28,385 nucleotides of DNA from Proteobacteria bacterium UBA6920 (GTDB taxonomy: Bacteria > Pseudomonadota > Gammaproteobacteria > SG8-11). Of the stretch, positions 1 through 8,753 are shown in pieces (the stretch's first letter is position 1; the number at the start of each line of letters is the position of its first letter). The notes beneath the pieces were generated by a model. The model was given only the letters and a program-made list of their open reading frames with translations. It did not search any database and was not told the DNA's origin. The stretch covers positions 14,612 through 42,996 of the forward strand of contig DKAS01000250.1 of the NCBI GenBank assembly GCA_002448875.1. The letters are read 5' to 3'. A program made the position numbers and the translations under genes.

Positions 1-356
1 CCCGCCACATGCGTGCCGTGGCCGATGCCGTCGGGGCGCATATAGGGATCCTTTTCGTAGTCTGGACCGCCCAGGCCCGGATAGTAACCCAGGTTGCCAC
101 GCACCAGGCTGCGCACGTCGCAGCCGTAAATATCGTCGACGCAGCCGTTGCCGTCGTCATCGACATAATCCTGGCCGTGCAATTCCTTTTCGTTGACCCA
201 CATATTGGCCCGCAGGTCTTCATGGCGATAATCGACGCCGGAATCCAGGATGGCGACGATCACCGGCGCAGGATCAGCCCTGACCTCGGATAGAGACAGC
301 CCCCCTAGCCAGCTCAGCACCATCACGGTAACCGTGAACCATCGATTCCACCCCAT
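1..356 (-). CDS. S8 (subtilisin-like) serine protease, N-terminal part
   Basis: The reading frame enters the window from the left edge and starts at ATG 356, preceded by a good Shine-Dalgarno (GGAGGCAGGT directly upstream). The first 118 codons are visible. Residues 1-27 form a signal peptide ending in VRA, so the enzyme should be exported. The catalytic Asp lies in AILDSGVDYRHEDL (Asp38) and the catalytic His in GHGTHVA (His113); the Ser region is outside the window. The catalytic core begins about ten residues after the predicted cleavage site, so there is no room for the usual N-terminal inhibitor pro-domain. Between Asp and His is a DDDGNGCVDD stretch that could bind calcium. The family assignment is firm; the substrate is unknown. 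The gene diverges from the FimV-like gene, and a terminator-like hairpin lies in its leader. Confidence 0.93.
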   Translation of the reverse strand, partial: MGWNRWFTVTVMVLSWLGGLSLSEVRADPAPVIVAILDSGVDYRHEDLRANMWVNEKELHGQDYVDDDGNGCVDDIYGCDVRSLVRGNLGYYPGLGGPDYEKDPYMRPDGIGHGTHVA

Positions 357-384
357 ACCTGCCTCCGGATTTCCCATGCGTCAT

Positions 385-420
385 GAAAAAAGTCCGCCGC
401 CTGAATGCGTTTAGCGGACT
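385..420 (-). terminator. Terminator-like hairpin in the protease leader
   Basis: Arms AGTCCGC (391-397) and GCGGACT (414-420) enclose a 16-nt loop, and a run of six A (386-391) follows on the plus strand. Read on the minus strand this is a stem followed by a U tract, the form of an intrinsic terminator. It lies about 30 nt upstream of the protease start on the same strand, with only a divergent gene further upstream. It is therefore better explained as an attenuator in the leader, or the end of a small RNA, than as the terminator of a protein gene. Confidence 0.55.
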
Positions 421-484
421 CCGGGGGGATGACGGCATTTTTGCCCTGCGACTTTGATAACGGGATCACAATTTGCTACGGGAT

Positions 485-512
485 TTGCTAAAGTGGATGG
501 CAACGATACAAT
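485..512 (+). promoter_or_regulatory. Putative sigma70 promoter for the FimV-like gene
   Basis: TTGCTA (485-490) and TACAAT (507-512) are separated by 16 nt and match the -35 and -10 consensus at four and five of six positions. Transcription would start near 519, giving a leader of about 100 nt before ATG 619. The surrounding 357-618 gap also holds two copies of ACAATTTGC (468-476 and 508-516) and a related ATTTGC at 483-488. No other gene is visible in this gap. Confidence 0.4.
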
Positions 513-618
513 TTGCGCGTTTCCGCCGGACTTTTACTGGTCACCCTCTATAAAGTTTTATGGCGCCGCGTCGAACTGGTGACTAAACTTTCGGCAAACC
601 GGTCGTACCTTATTAATT

Positions 619-1935
619 ATGAAGTTAAGAACACACCCCAGGCTGCACCACGGCGCGGCCGCTAAAATCAAACTAATTCTGTGGTTATGCCTCGGCCTGG
701 GCCCGGCCGCGACCACCGCCGCGGACACCGTTGCGCCGCCGGAAGTGGCCACGCCAGCGGCGGAAGCGCCCGCGGCGACGCCGCCGCCGGCCGCGGACCC
801 GTTGACGCCGGTCGCCGCGCCCGCCGGCCACGCCGATCCGCTGGAACAGGGGGAAGGAAATACCTGGCTGGATGACGCACCCCCGTCACCACCGCCCGCG
901 GAGGCATCGCCGGTTGCTCCGAGCTATCGTCCGACGCCCATCATCCTCAGAGGCAATGACACCACCGACGCCGGCACCCCGGCCGCAGAAGAAAACGAGG
1001 GTGTGGTCACCGTGCCCATCACACCGGTGCCCTCGCTGAGCGCGCCGGAACCCTTGACCCTGCCGGATGAACCGGCGGCGCCGGAAGCAACGCCGGACGC
1101 GATGCCCGTGACCGGCACGCCCGCGGTCCCGCCGGCGGACGGCAGTTCGCCCTCGCCAGAAGCTCCCGCGGCCACTCTGCCCGTGTCCCCCGCAACCGAG
1201 TCGCTCCCGGCGACGCCTGCCGCGGCGCCGGCAGCCCAGACTCCACCAGCCGCAGGCAGCGACATACCAAGTTCTCCTACCGGCAATCCACCGGCCGCCA
1301 CTGAGCCGGCGCCGGTGAATAGCCCCGTTCCCGCGGTACAGAAACCGGCCGCTGCTGCCGGCACACGGACTTATGGTCCGACCCGGGCTGGCCAGACCCT
1401 GGTCCAGGTCGTCAAGGAGCTTCACCAGGACACCAGCGTTCAGTTTCATCAATTGCTATACGCTATTTACCTGACCAACCCCCAGGCCTTCGACGACAAC
1501 AATCTCAATGGCATGAAAAAAGGCATCATGCTGTCCATCCCCAGCTCCCGGGATGTTTCTCATGTGGATCCCAGGATCGCCCAGGAGAAGATCACTCAGC
1601 AGAACAAGCAATGGCGTATCGCCCAATCCGCCGCGTCCGCCCCCGAGAGCGCCGCGGAATCCACCGCGGAGAAGAACGCCGCTGAGGATAAATCCACCAC
1701 CGCAAAGCCGACGGGCAAGAAAAGCAAACCTGCGCTCAACACCACATTAAAAGAAGTGGAAAAATTCAAATCGGAAAACAAAGAACTGGAAGATCGATTG
1801 GCGGACACCGAGCAACGTATCAAAGATCTGCTGGAGCAAAACCGCGTTCGCGACGAACAGCTGAAGCAGATCCGAGAAAATCTGGTGACTCCCGCCCCTG
1901 CCTCCCCCGCGCCCCCGGACACAAAAGGCGATTAA
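619..1935 (+). CDS. FimV-like LysM protein with Pro/Ala-rich region and coiled coil
   Basis: A 438-residue exported protein. Residues 1-35 form a signal peptide (basic n-region, LILWLCLGLG core, then TTAAD). Residues 36-250 are low-complexity Pro/Ala/Thr. Residues 251-313 match the FimV N-terminal domain: TYGPTRAGQTL, then LLYAIYLTNPQAF, then MKKGIMLSIPS. Residues 376-421 are strongly charged and predicted coiled coil (KEVEKFKSENKELEDRL). In Pseudomonas, FimV is a large peptidoglycan-binding hub needed for type IV pili and polar assembly. This protein has the LysM-type module and coiled coil but lacks the long acidic, TPR-containing C-terminal half, and its Pro-rich tract lies before the LysM module rather than after it. 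It is a short FimV relative rather than canonical fimV. No clear Shine-Dalgarno precedes ATG 619; the start rests on the signal peptide. Confidence 0.85.
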   Translation: MKLRTHPRLHHGAAAKIKLILWLCLGLGPAATTAADTVAPPEVATPAAEAPAATPPPAADPLTPVAAPAGHADPLEQGEGNTWLDDAPPSPPPAEASPVAPSYRPTPIILRGNDTTDAGTPAAEENEGVVTVPITPVPSLSAPEPLTLPDEPAAPEATPDAMPVTGTPAVPPADGSSPSPEAPAATLPVSPATESLPATPAAAPAAQTPPAAGSDIPSSPTGNPPAATEPAPVNSPVPAVQKPAAAAGTRTYGPTRAGQTLVQVVKELHQDTSVQFHQLLYAIYLTNPQAFDDNNLNGMKKGIMLSIPSSRDVSHVDPRIAQEKITQQNKQWRIAQSAASAPESAAESTAEKNAAEDKSTTAKPTGKKSKPALNTTLKEVEKFKSENKELEDRLADTEQRIKDLLEQNRVRDEQLKQIRENLVTPAPASPAPPDTKGD

Positions 1936-1993
1936 ATCGCCCAGCAATATAAGAAATTCTGTATTTACTGATGATTGGATAGTCTTCTAAAAA

Positions 1994-2023
1994 TTGACCG
2001 CTTTGTGGTAGTCTACCGACAAT
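1994..2023 (+). promoter_or_regulatory. Putative promoter with palindrome in the spacer
   Basis: TTGACC (1994-1999) and GACAAT (2018-2023) are separated by 18 nt, about 50 nt upstream of the receiver-like gene at 2075. The spacer holds an 11-bp palindrome, GGTAG-T-CTACC (2007-2017), placed where a dimeric repressor would block polymerase. This suggests the downstream gene has its own start of transcription, separate from the FimV-like gene. Seen only as motif matches. Confidence 0.35.
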
Positions 2024-2074
2024 AACAAAAAGGAATCCGTTGGATACATATTTCGTGAAAGGACTGGTACGGGT

Positions 2075-3505
2075 ATGAGTGGAGCAGAGATCAAAGTCGG
2101 AATTCTCAGTACGTCGGCGGTCAATCGCAATAATTGGCGACAATTACTGAATGCACAGGGGGCCTCAGTCGTTTGCACGGCTGACATTCGCAATTTCAAT
2201 CTCCCGGAAATCAATCCGCCCAACGTGTTGCTGGTGGATGTAGATAGCGCGGATGACGCTACCTTTGCGGCGCTGGACACGTTGAGCAGCACGGTGCGAG
2301 TACCGGTGCTGATCAGCGAAGGCTTGAGCGTCAGCGACAAAAACAGCAGCGAAGCCCAGACCCTGTCCACCAGCCTGATCAAGAAATTGCGCAGCGCGGT
2401 GGAAAGCCGCCGTGTCGCCGCCCAGGCCGCGGCGAAACCGGCGGCACGCAACGGCAACAGCCCGGCGCCACGCCAGCGTCTGAACGCGGTACCGGCACCG
2501 ACACCGGCAGTGGTCGTCAGCAAACCGGTGGCGGCAAGAAACACCGTGCAGGAAGCCAAGAAAAACAGCCGCGCCGCGGCGTCTGAGCGCCCCGCGCCAG
2601 TACCGGGCCTGCAGCAATTGAAGAATTCCAATATCACCCTGGGGATCGTCAGCAAGTCCAAGACCCGGGCCATGGCCATGGCCAAACTGATGGGTGATTT
2701 TCCCCGGGTGATTTCCTACATCATCGGCCCCAATCTGGACACCGACCGCATCCTGGGCGGTTCCGATATCATGCTGATCGACCGGCACAACCTCAGTGGC
2801 GACGAACTGGCGGGCTTCAAGCGCCTGACCGGTCAGACCTCGGTGCCGTTCGTCCTCTGCAATAGTTCGGAACTGGCCGCCGGCGGCACCCCGCACAAGA
2901 CCTGGGGAGAAACCTTCCTGCGCCAGTTGCAAAGCGCTTACCAGCAGCATGCGCTCAACCGCAGAAAGCAGCAGCAGGCGGCGGACAAGGCCGCGGCGAG
3001 CAAGAGTCCGGCGAAAGCGCGGCCCGCCAGCGATACCGCGGCGGCAAAACACGCCACGGAAAGTCCGGGCGACCTGTCCGATATGCTCAGCGATATGCAG
3101 TGGGACGCCGAAACCCGCCGCGTCCAGAATATCATCCATAAACTGCCGCAACAGACACCCCCGCCGGCAGTACCTGCGGCCAAGCCAGCGAAAAAAGCCA
3201 CCGCCGCCGCACCCGCGCCCATACCGGCGTTTGACCCGGACAAGGCGGAGCTGGAAATCGATAAATTGATGATGGAGCATGCGGCGCTGGCCGACATGGA
3301 CGACACCTTCAATCTCGATGATCCGGAGCTGCGCGATGTGTTCCGTGACGATGACATGGGTGATATCACCCAGTACATCACCGGTCCGGACGGGGAATTC
3401 GGCCTGCACAACCCGTTTCACTTCGAGGAAGACCACAAGCAGCCCAAGAGCTGGTTTGGCGGCATCCTCTCCGCCCTGCAGCGCAAGGGCGGCAAGTCGC
3501 GCTGA
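2075..3505 (+). CDS. Protein with two receiver-like modules and an acidic C-terminus
   Basis: I do not recognise a named family for this 476-residue soluble protein. Residues 6-115 look like a response-regulator receiver fold (IKVGILSTSAVNR, then NVLLVDVDSADD with Asp55 at the end of strand 3, then VRVPVLIS). Residues 187-290 repeat the pattern (LGIVSKSKTRAMA, then DIMLIDRHNL with Asp236, then TSVPFVLCNS). The DD pair and the Lys expected in true receivers are not evident, so both may be non-phosphorylated pseudo-receivers. An Ala/Lys-rich linker joins them, and the last ~100 residues are acidic (LADMDDTFNLDDPELRDVF, then FRDDDMGD). There is no enzymatic output domain. AAGGA lies about 13 nt before ATG 2075. 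Its position after a FimV-like gene hints at a scaffold or signalling role in pilus or envelope biology, which is inference only. Confidence 0.75.
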   Translation: MSGAEIKVGILSTSAVNRNNWRQLLNAQGASVVCTADIRNFNLPEINPPNVLLVDVDSADDATFAALDTLSSTVRVPVLISEGLSVSDKNSSEAQTLSTSLIKKLRSAVESRRVAAQAAAKPAARNGNSPAPRQRLNAVPAPTPAVVVSKPVAARNTVQEAKKNSRAAASERPAPVPGLQQLKNSNITLGIVSKSKTRAMAMAKLMGDFPRVISYIIGPNLDTDRILGGSDIMLIDRHNLSGDELAGFKRLTGQTSVPFVLCNSSELAAGGTPHKTWGETFLRQLQSAYQQHALNRRKQQQAADKAAASKSPAKARPASDTAAAKHATESPGDLSDMLSDMQWDAETRRVQNIIHKLPQQTPPPAVPAAKPAKKATAAAPAPIPAFDPDKAELEIDKLMMEHAALADMDDTFNLDDPELRDVFRDDDMGDITQYITGPDGEFGLHNPFHFEEDHKQPKSWFGGILSALQRKGGKSR

Positions 3506-3520
3506 CCCCCGGACGGGAGT

Positions 3521-5800
3521 CTACTTGCTGGTTTGCGTGTAGACCCCGTCCCAGAGGTCGCCCGGCGGGCGGCTGACGAAGTAGCGCACGCGCTCCAGAT
3601 AGACGCGATACAGTCTGTTGTGCGGATCCTTGTCGCACAGGTAGTGGAAAGCCTCATCGGCCTCCAGCCACTGCTGACGCCGATACAGGGTCAAGGCATC
3701 GAAATAGTAACGCAGTTCCGCCAGCACCGACGCGTCCAGCATGTCGCGCCGCCCCAGCGGCTCATAGATTCCCACCGGCTCGTCCTTGCCCAGCACCCGC
3801 ACCCGGTCCAGATCGCGGTAAACGAAATCCAGAGTCACGTCATGGGTGGCCTGGCTGACGATGATCGGCACCCCGTACTCCTTGGTCAGCCGTTCCAGGC
3901 GCGAAGCCAGATTGACGGCGTCGCCGAGCACGGTATAGGACATGCGGTACTCGGAACCCATGTTGCCCACGTTCATCATGCCGCTGTTGACGCCGATGCC
4001 GATGCGGATCTGCGGCCAGCCCATCTTTTTGAAGTAGTCGTTCATCGCCGGCAGTTTGTCCACCATTTCCAGGGCGCTGCTCACCGCGTTGCGCGGGTGA
4101 TCAAGATCCGGCAGCGGCGCGCCCCAGAAGGACATGATGGCATCGCCGATGAACTTATCGATGGTACCGCGATGATGGTGAATCACCTCGGTCATGTGGG
4201 TAAGGTAGGCGTTGATCATGCGTGACAGCTGCTTCGGCGGCATGGTTTCGGAGATCGAGGTAAAACCGCGGATATCGCAGAACATCACCGTCATATCGCG
4301 GCTTTCGCCCTCGAGATCGAAATCCTCCTGCCGGTCCACCATTTCCCGCACCAGCTCCGGCGGCACATAGAAGCGAAAAAACGCCGCCAGCCGCCGCTTG
4401 TCCTTCTGCTCGACGAAGAAACCGAAGGACACATGATTGACGAAGTACACCACCACGAACAGGATGGGCGTGGCCAGGGGCAGCACGATATTGCGGTTCC
4501 AAAAATGGATATTGATGCCCACCAGCACCAGAATGATCCCCAGGGTCACAGGAATAGTCCACAGCGGCGGCAGACGTGACAGGGTGGCCGAGAGGACGAG
4601 GCCGATGACGATGATGGCGATGAACTCCACCCCCATGACATAGGCGGGCCGCTGCTTGATGCTGTTATCGAGTATGCCGGAGATCACATTGGCGTGAATT
4701 TCCACTCCGGGATAGACGTTCTGCACCGGCGTCGAACGCAGGTCCAGCAGACCGGCGGCCGAGGTGCCCACCAGCACGATGGCGCCATCCAGCAGCTTCT
4801 TGTCGGCGCGCCCGCTCAGTACATCGGTGGCGGACACATAGGGGAAGCTGCCGAAGCGGCCGCGATACGGCACCAGCACCGCGCCGGTTTCATCCACCGG
4901 AATATTGAAACCCTCCAGTTGCAGCCATTCCAGCCCCTTGTTGACCGGCGCGCCCTCATAGCCTTCCGCCACATGGAATTCCACCGGTGGATTGCCCAGC
5001 AAAGCGCGGACGATGGCCAGCGCGAAGGACTCGTACAGCTTGTTGTTGAACTCCTGCACCATGAGTATGCGGCGGATTACGCCGTCGGCGTCCACCAGTG
5101 GTTTGTCGATGAAACCGGAACCGTAAGCGTTTTTCTGCAGCAGACCCAGGGTGGCGCCGTAACCGACGGCATTGGCGAACGGCACTTTTTCCAGTTCGGA
5201 ACCGGCGATGGACAGCAGCGGCGGCGGCAGCACGCCGCGATTGACTCCCAGGCCGATATGCTCAATGCCCTTGAAATAGTAACCCAGCACCACCGGCCGA
5301 TGCTCCAGGCTGTGGGCGAAGATCATGTCACGGTGCAAAAACGGCTTGTAACGCTGGTAGGCGGTCTGAAAGCGGATATCGTCGCGCAACAGATCGTTGG
5401 AGAATTTCTCCAATACGTCTATACCCGAACTGTTGTCCTCCTCGGCGAACAGAATATCGAAACCCAGCACCGCGATCCGGTAGTTGTCGAACAGCTTGTC
5501 CACCAGGTCGGCCACCTTGTCCCGCCCCCAGGGCCAGCGGCCTTCCGTCATCAGGCTCTCCTCGTCGATGTCGACGATGACCACGCGCGGGTCCACCCCG
5601 CCGGGCATGGTCAGGCGAGTGCGCATGTCATAGATGGAATTTTCCAGCTGGTCGAGAAACGGCAGCTCCAGATTACCGGCCACGTGCAGCAGGAACAGGC
5701 CCATGATGACCACGCTGAGCACCATGCGCGCGATTTTCTGCCCGCGGGCGGTCAGCGCTTTCTTGATGATGCTCAGCAGGGGTAAGGTCCAGTTCGGCAT
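3521..5800 (-). CDS. Adenylate cyclase with extracytoplasmic CHASE2 sensor
   Basis: A 759-residue membrane enzyme predicted to make cAMP from ATP in response to a periplasmic signal. One membrane helix at about 24-41 is followed by a CHASE2 domain (~45-375), three membrane helices (~387-457), and a class III cyclase domain (~500-680). The two metal-binding Asp are visible: Asp509 in MFCDIRGFT and Asp553 in DKFIGDAIMSFWG. Lys549 and Asp627 (TVLGDAVNLASR) are the pair that selects adenine, so cAMP is favoured over cGMP. Asn630 and Arg634 are the transition-state residues. The C-terminal ~70 residues (690-745) are helical and TPR-like. No clear Shine-Dalgarno precedes ATG 5800. It ends 15 bp from the convergent receiver-like gene. 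The nearest upstream same-strand gene is separated by a strong terminator, so it is either read through at a low level or has its own promoter, which I could not identify. Confidence 0.95.
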   Translation of the reverse strand: MPNWTLPLLSIIKKALTARGQKIARMVLSVVIMGLFLLHVAGNLELPFLDQLENSIYDMRTRLTMPGGVDPRVVIVDIDEESLMTEGRWPWGRDKVADLVDKLFDNYRIAVLGFDILFAEEDNSSGIDVLEKFSNDLLRDDIRFQTAYQRYKPFLHRDMIFAHSLEHRPVVLGYYFKGIEHIGLGVNRGVLPPPLLSIAGSELEKVPFANAVGYGATLGLLQKNAYGSGFIDKPLVDADGVIRRILMVQEFNNKLYESFALAIVRALLGNPPVEFHVAEGYEGAPVNKGLEWLQLEGFNIPVDETGAVLVPYRGRFGSFPYVSATDVLSGRADKKLLDGAIVLVGTSAAGLLDLRSTPVQNVYPGVEIHANVISGILDNSIKQRPAYVMGVEFIAIIVIGLVLSATLSRLPPLWTIPVTLGIILVLVGINIHFWNRNIVLPLATPILFVVVYFVNHVSFGFFVEQKDKRRLAAFFRFYVPPELVREMVDRQEDFDLEGESRDMTVMFCDIRGFTSISETMPPKQLSRMINAYLTHMTEVIHHHRGTIDKFIGDAIMSFWGAPLPDLDHPRNAVSSALEMVDKLPAMNDYFKKMGWPQIRIGIGVNSGMMNVGNMGSEYRMSYTVLGDAVNLASRLERLTKEYGVPIIVSQATHDVTLDFVYRDLDRVRVLGKDEPVGIYEPLGRRDMLDASVLAELRYYFDALTLYRRQQWLEADEAFHYLCDKDPHNRLYRVYLERVRYFVSRPPGDLWDGVYTQTSK

Positions 5801-5846
5801 GGAAATATTAACGGCATCACAAAGAATTCATAAACCCTTGAAAATC

Positions 5847-5877
5847 AAAAAAAACGCCGGCTATAAGCCGGCGTTTT
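5847..5877 (-). terminator. Intrinsic terminator after the surface lipoprotein gene
   Basis: Twelve-base arms AAAACGCCGGCT and AGCCGGCGTTTT (plus strand 5851-5862 and 5866-5877) are separated by three bases. On the minus strand the stem is followed by eight T (5854-5847). It begins about 35 nt after the stop codon of the gene at 5913-8723 and is a textbook Rho-independent terminator for it. On the plus strand the T tract is only four bases. Confidence 0.9.
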
Positions 5878-5912
5878 GTAGGTCTTGCAATTTTTGTATT
5901 GTTTTCTTGGGC

Positions 5913-8723
5913 TTACCAATTTATGGTCAGAAAGGTGATATAGGTTCCATTGACATAAAACATCAATCCGTCAGAAACACCGCCAAAGGCCGCGGTTGTA
6001 AACGTCACGCTGTAGGCGCCATCACCCAGATCCTTGATTGCGCCCAAGGTACCATTCCCCCCCACGTCCGTTACCGTTACGTTCATCACCGGACCCAAGT
6101 CGGCGCCAACGCTGTCTTTGGGAGTGAATTTAATGGTAATGGTGGCATTCAGTCCGGCATTGATTTGATCAACATTGATCGGCAGGTCCGCGCTGAAGGT
6201 GCTGGTGGCAGCACTCGCGACATTCGGACCCACGCCATCGTGATGGTAGCCCAGATCTATCATATCCCCCGCGCTTCCGTCCTGGGTCCCAGCGACGTCG
6301 GTCGTTGCAGAGGTCAGGGTCCACAGATACGGATAGGTGGTATGCAGGGTATCGGCGGTGTTGTCGGCATTGACGGCCAGCGAGGTCCGCTTCAGGTACC
6401 AGTTGGCGGTGGCGACAAAGGGAGCAGTCGTCTCCTTCTTGTCATTCGCCGCCGCCAGCACCAGCTTGTCGCTGGTCAGGTTATAGTCTTCGGCAATGGC
6501 GGCGCCCGCTACCAGATTGATTTCATTGACCGCCGCAGTGCCGTCCTTGTTGCCCCACAGAATATTGGTGGCCATGGACAGCGCCGAAGTACCCGAGACG
6601 TAGAAACCGCCACCCTTGCCGGTAGCCGTCACCACGTTCTCGGTCACGGTGTTGTGCCAGAATTGAATATCGACGGCCGGTGTAGCCGAAGCCGATTTCC
6701 AGTTCATGTGTACGCCACCGCCGGTATTGACCGCGTTGTTCTGCAGGATGAGGTTATTGCGGATGTCGAAGGTGGCACTGGTATTGATCGTGCTGCCCAC
6801 GTACAGACCACCACCGTCGGCGGCGCTGTTGCCGCGCAGAACGTTATGGTACAGCTTGGTACCGGTACCGGCGTTCTGGATGCTGATACCGCCGCCGGCA
6901 CTGCTGGCGGAGCCGTTATTAAGGACCAGGTTCTTCTCCAGAGTTACCGCACCCGTGGTGTTCAGCAACACGCCGGATACCGAGGCTCGCGTGAACAGAC
7001 TGCTGGTGAAGCTGCCGCCCCCCGCCCCGGTCAATTGCAGGCCGTAGCTGCTGTCGTAGGTGCGCAACTTGCTGACGTCGATGAGGGTATCCGTCACTTT
7101 CAGGCCGGTCGTCGCGTAGTGGATATCCAGATTGGCGAAGTTATTGCTGCTGCCGCCGCTGCTGAACGTCACGCCGGTCCAGTCGCCGGCGGCCGGGCTG
7201 GTGGCGCTGCCGTCGCCGTTGCTGTCGCCCTGCACGCTGTCATCCTTCAGCGAGGTGAAGATGACCTGCTGGCCCTGGCCGCTGCCGCCATTGATGTCCA
7301 GGCTGCTGCCGGAGCCCACAGTCAGACCGGTGCCGGCGGCGAACTTGACGACGATGCCGGCGTCGATGCTGAGGCTGGCACCGCTGACCGTCACCGCGGC
7401 CTGTACCCGGTAGGGTGAACCGGCCAGGTTCCAGCTGGTGGGCGCGCTGATATTGGCGCTGACCGTGGTACCGGCGGGCACCGAGGCCGCATTATTGGGA
7501 TCGGATCCGGCCATGACTTCATGCACGTCGAGATAGCCGTCGCCGTCCGCGTCGCCCACATAACTGTAAACCTTGACCGTCACCGTGCCGGTGCTGCTGG
7601 CGTTCATGCCATCGACCAGAGTATAGGTAAAGGTGTCGGTGCCTTCGAAGCTGCTGCCGGCGGTGTAGGTCAGAGTGCCGTCGCCGTTGAGCATTACCGA
7701 ACCATTGACGCCCGTGGTATCGACCGCGCTGACCGCCAGCGCCGCGCCTTCCGCGTCGCTGTCATTGGCCAGCACATCGATGGTGATGCTGCCGCCCTGA
7801 TTGACGCCGGCGCTGTCGGCATTGGCCACGGGGGCGGTATTGACCAGGGCCGCCGTGTTTACCGTCGGCAGGCTCGTGCCGGTATAAGCCTGGAAGTTGT
7901 TGTTGAGGAAACGGCGCATCTCCTCCGCCAGATTCAGATTGGTGGCCAGGTTTTTCGCCGTGCCGCCGATGTCCAGTTGCAGGGCAACGCCGTGCTCCCT
8001 GCCGTCGATGGTGCCGTCGGCCAGGTCTTTGGTTACCGCGTCGATTACCGCATAGTTCACCATCGGCAGGCCCAGATCCACCGCCGCGCTGTTCATCATA
8101 TAGGCCATGCCGCCCAGCACCAGCGCGTAATTGATCTGCTCAGCGCTGCTGCCGGCCGCCGGCGCCAGCGGGTCCGCCGCCTGGGTGGCGAACGGATCGA
8201 AACCGTAGGCAACGGTGGCCCGTTGTTTCAGGCTGTCGATCTCTGCGCTGAAAGCATTAAGGTTGGAAGATTCGTGGCGCGCCTGGCGCACCAGGGCATG
8301 GGACACCGCGGTCAGAGCGGCGCTGTTGCCGCCGGCGTAGAGCACGCCTTCGAGCACGTCGCTGGCGCCCAGTTGCACCTTGCGCTTCTTGGCGTTGTCG
8401 GGTTCCGGATCGGATTCATCCACGTAGTTGCCGCCCGCGGCCCGTACCAGTTTCAGGCTGCTGCCCGCCGGCAAAGTAACCGACCACGCGCCCTTGCTGT
8501 CGGTGGTGGTGGTGGCGACCGCGGCGCCGCTGACATTGCCCGCCGCGTCCACGTCATACAGGGAAACCGTGGCGCCGGACAAGGGACCTTTGGCCACCAT
8601 GCCCTTGACGGTAACCGTTTTGTGCTTGTCATTGGTTTGCAAGCAACCGCTCAGTGCCAGGCCGCAGGCGAATACCGCGACCAGCGATTGGATGGTGAAG
8701 GACTTGGGTTTGGAAGCTAACAT
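5913..8723 (-). CDS. Large surface lipoprotein with Ig-like and beta-helix domains
   Basis: A 936-residue putative adhesin. ATG 8723 is preferred over the in-frame GTG at 8732 because AAAGGTG sits six bases before the ATG. A lipobox LALSGC places the lipidated Cys at residue 27. Residues ~37-103 resemble a carboxypeptidase-regulatory-like Ig fold (VTVKGMVAKGPLSGATVSLY). Residues ~104-290 are helical and of unknown function. Residues ~296-386 form a cadherin-like repeat (ITIDVLANDSDAEGAAL, DGTLTYT, GTDTFTYTLVDG), followed by a calcium-type loop DADGDGYLD at 391-399. Residues ~415-800 are Asn/Gly/Ser-rich with a right-handed beta-helix pattern, and the last ~95 form another Ig-like domain. There is no cell-wall or autotransporter anchor, so surface display would rely on the lipid plus a translocator; the Slam-like gene upstream in the same direction is a candidate. 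The gene starts 30 bp after the FecR-type gene. Confidence 0.85.
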   Translation of the reverse strand: MLASKPKSFTIQSLVAVFACGLALSGCLQTNDKHKTVTVKGMVAKGPLSGATVSLYDVDAAGNVSGAAVATTTTDSKGAWSVTLPAGSSLKLVRAAGGNYVDESDPEPDNAKKRKVQLGASDVLEGVLYAGGNSAALTAVSHALVRQARHESSNLNAFSAEIDSLKQRATVAYGFDPFATQAADPLAPAAGSSAEQINYALVLGGMAYMMNSAAVDLGLPMVNYAVIDAVTKDLADGTIDGREHGVALQLDIGGTAKNLATNLNLAEEMRRFLNNNFQAYTGTSLPTVNTAALVNTAPVANADSAGVNQGGSITIDVLANDSDAEGAALAVSAVDTTGVNGSVMLNGDGTLTYTAGSSFEGTDTFTYTLVDGMNASSTGTVTVKVYSYVGDADGDGYLDVHEVMAGSDPNNAASVPAGTTVSANISAPTSWNLAGSPYRVQAAVTVSGASLSIDAGIVVKFAAGTGLTVGSGSSLDINGGSGQGQQVIFTSLKDDSVQGDSNGDGSATSPAAGDWTGVTFSSGGSSNNFANLDIHYATTGLKVTDTLIDVSKLRTYDSSYGLQLTGAGGGSFTSSLFTRASVSGVLLNTTGAVTLEKNLVLNNGSASSAGGGISIQNAGTGTKLYHNVLRGNSAADGGGLYVGSTINTSATFDIRNNLILQNNAVNTGGGVHMNWKSASATPAVDIQFWHNTVTENVVTATGKGGGFYVSGTSALSMATNILWGNKDGTAAVNEINLVAGAAIAEDYNLTSDKLVLAAANDKKETTAPFVATANWYLKRTSLAVNADNTADTLHTTYPYLWTLTSATTDVAGTQDGSAGDMIDLGYHHDGVGPNVASAATSTFSADLPINVDQINAGLNATITIKFTPKDSVGADLGPVMNVTVTDVGGNGTLGAIKDLGDGAYSVTFTTAAFGGVSDGLMFYVNGTYITFLTINW

Positions 8724-8753
8724 GGCTGTCACCTTTTATCTGCTGCACTGTTA

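Noticed and set aside
357..540. Possible c-di-GMP (GEMM) riboswitch in the protease leader
   Set aside because: A short CAAAGTCGCAGGG string on the minus strand loosely resembles part of the GEMM core, but the conserved core sequence and the paired P1b/P2 arrangement could not be found. A covariance-model search would decide.
5634..8720. Long plus-strand open frames opposite the surface lipoprotein gene
   Set aside because: Their translations are biased antisense images of the Gly/Ala/Thr-rich minus-strand gene, without start signals or domains.
8723..8732. GTG 8732 as start of the surface lipoprotein
   Set aside because: This codon overlaps the AAAGGTG Shine-Dalgarno that is ideally spaced for ATG 8723.
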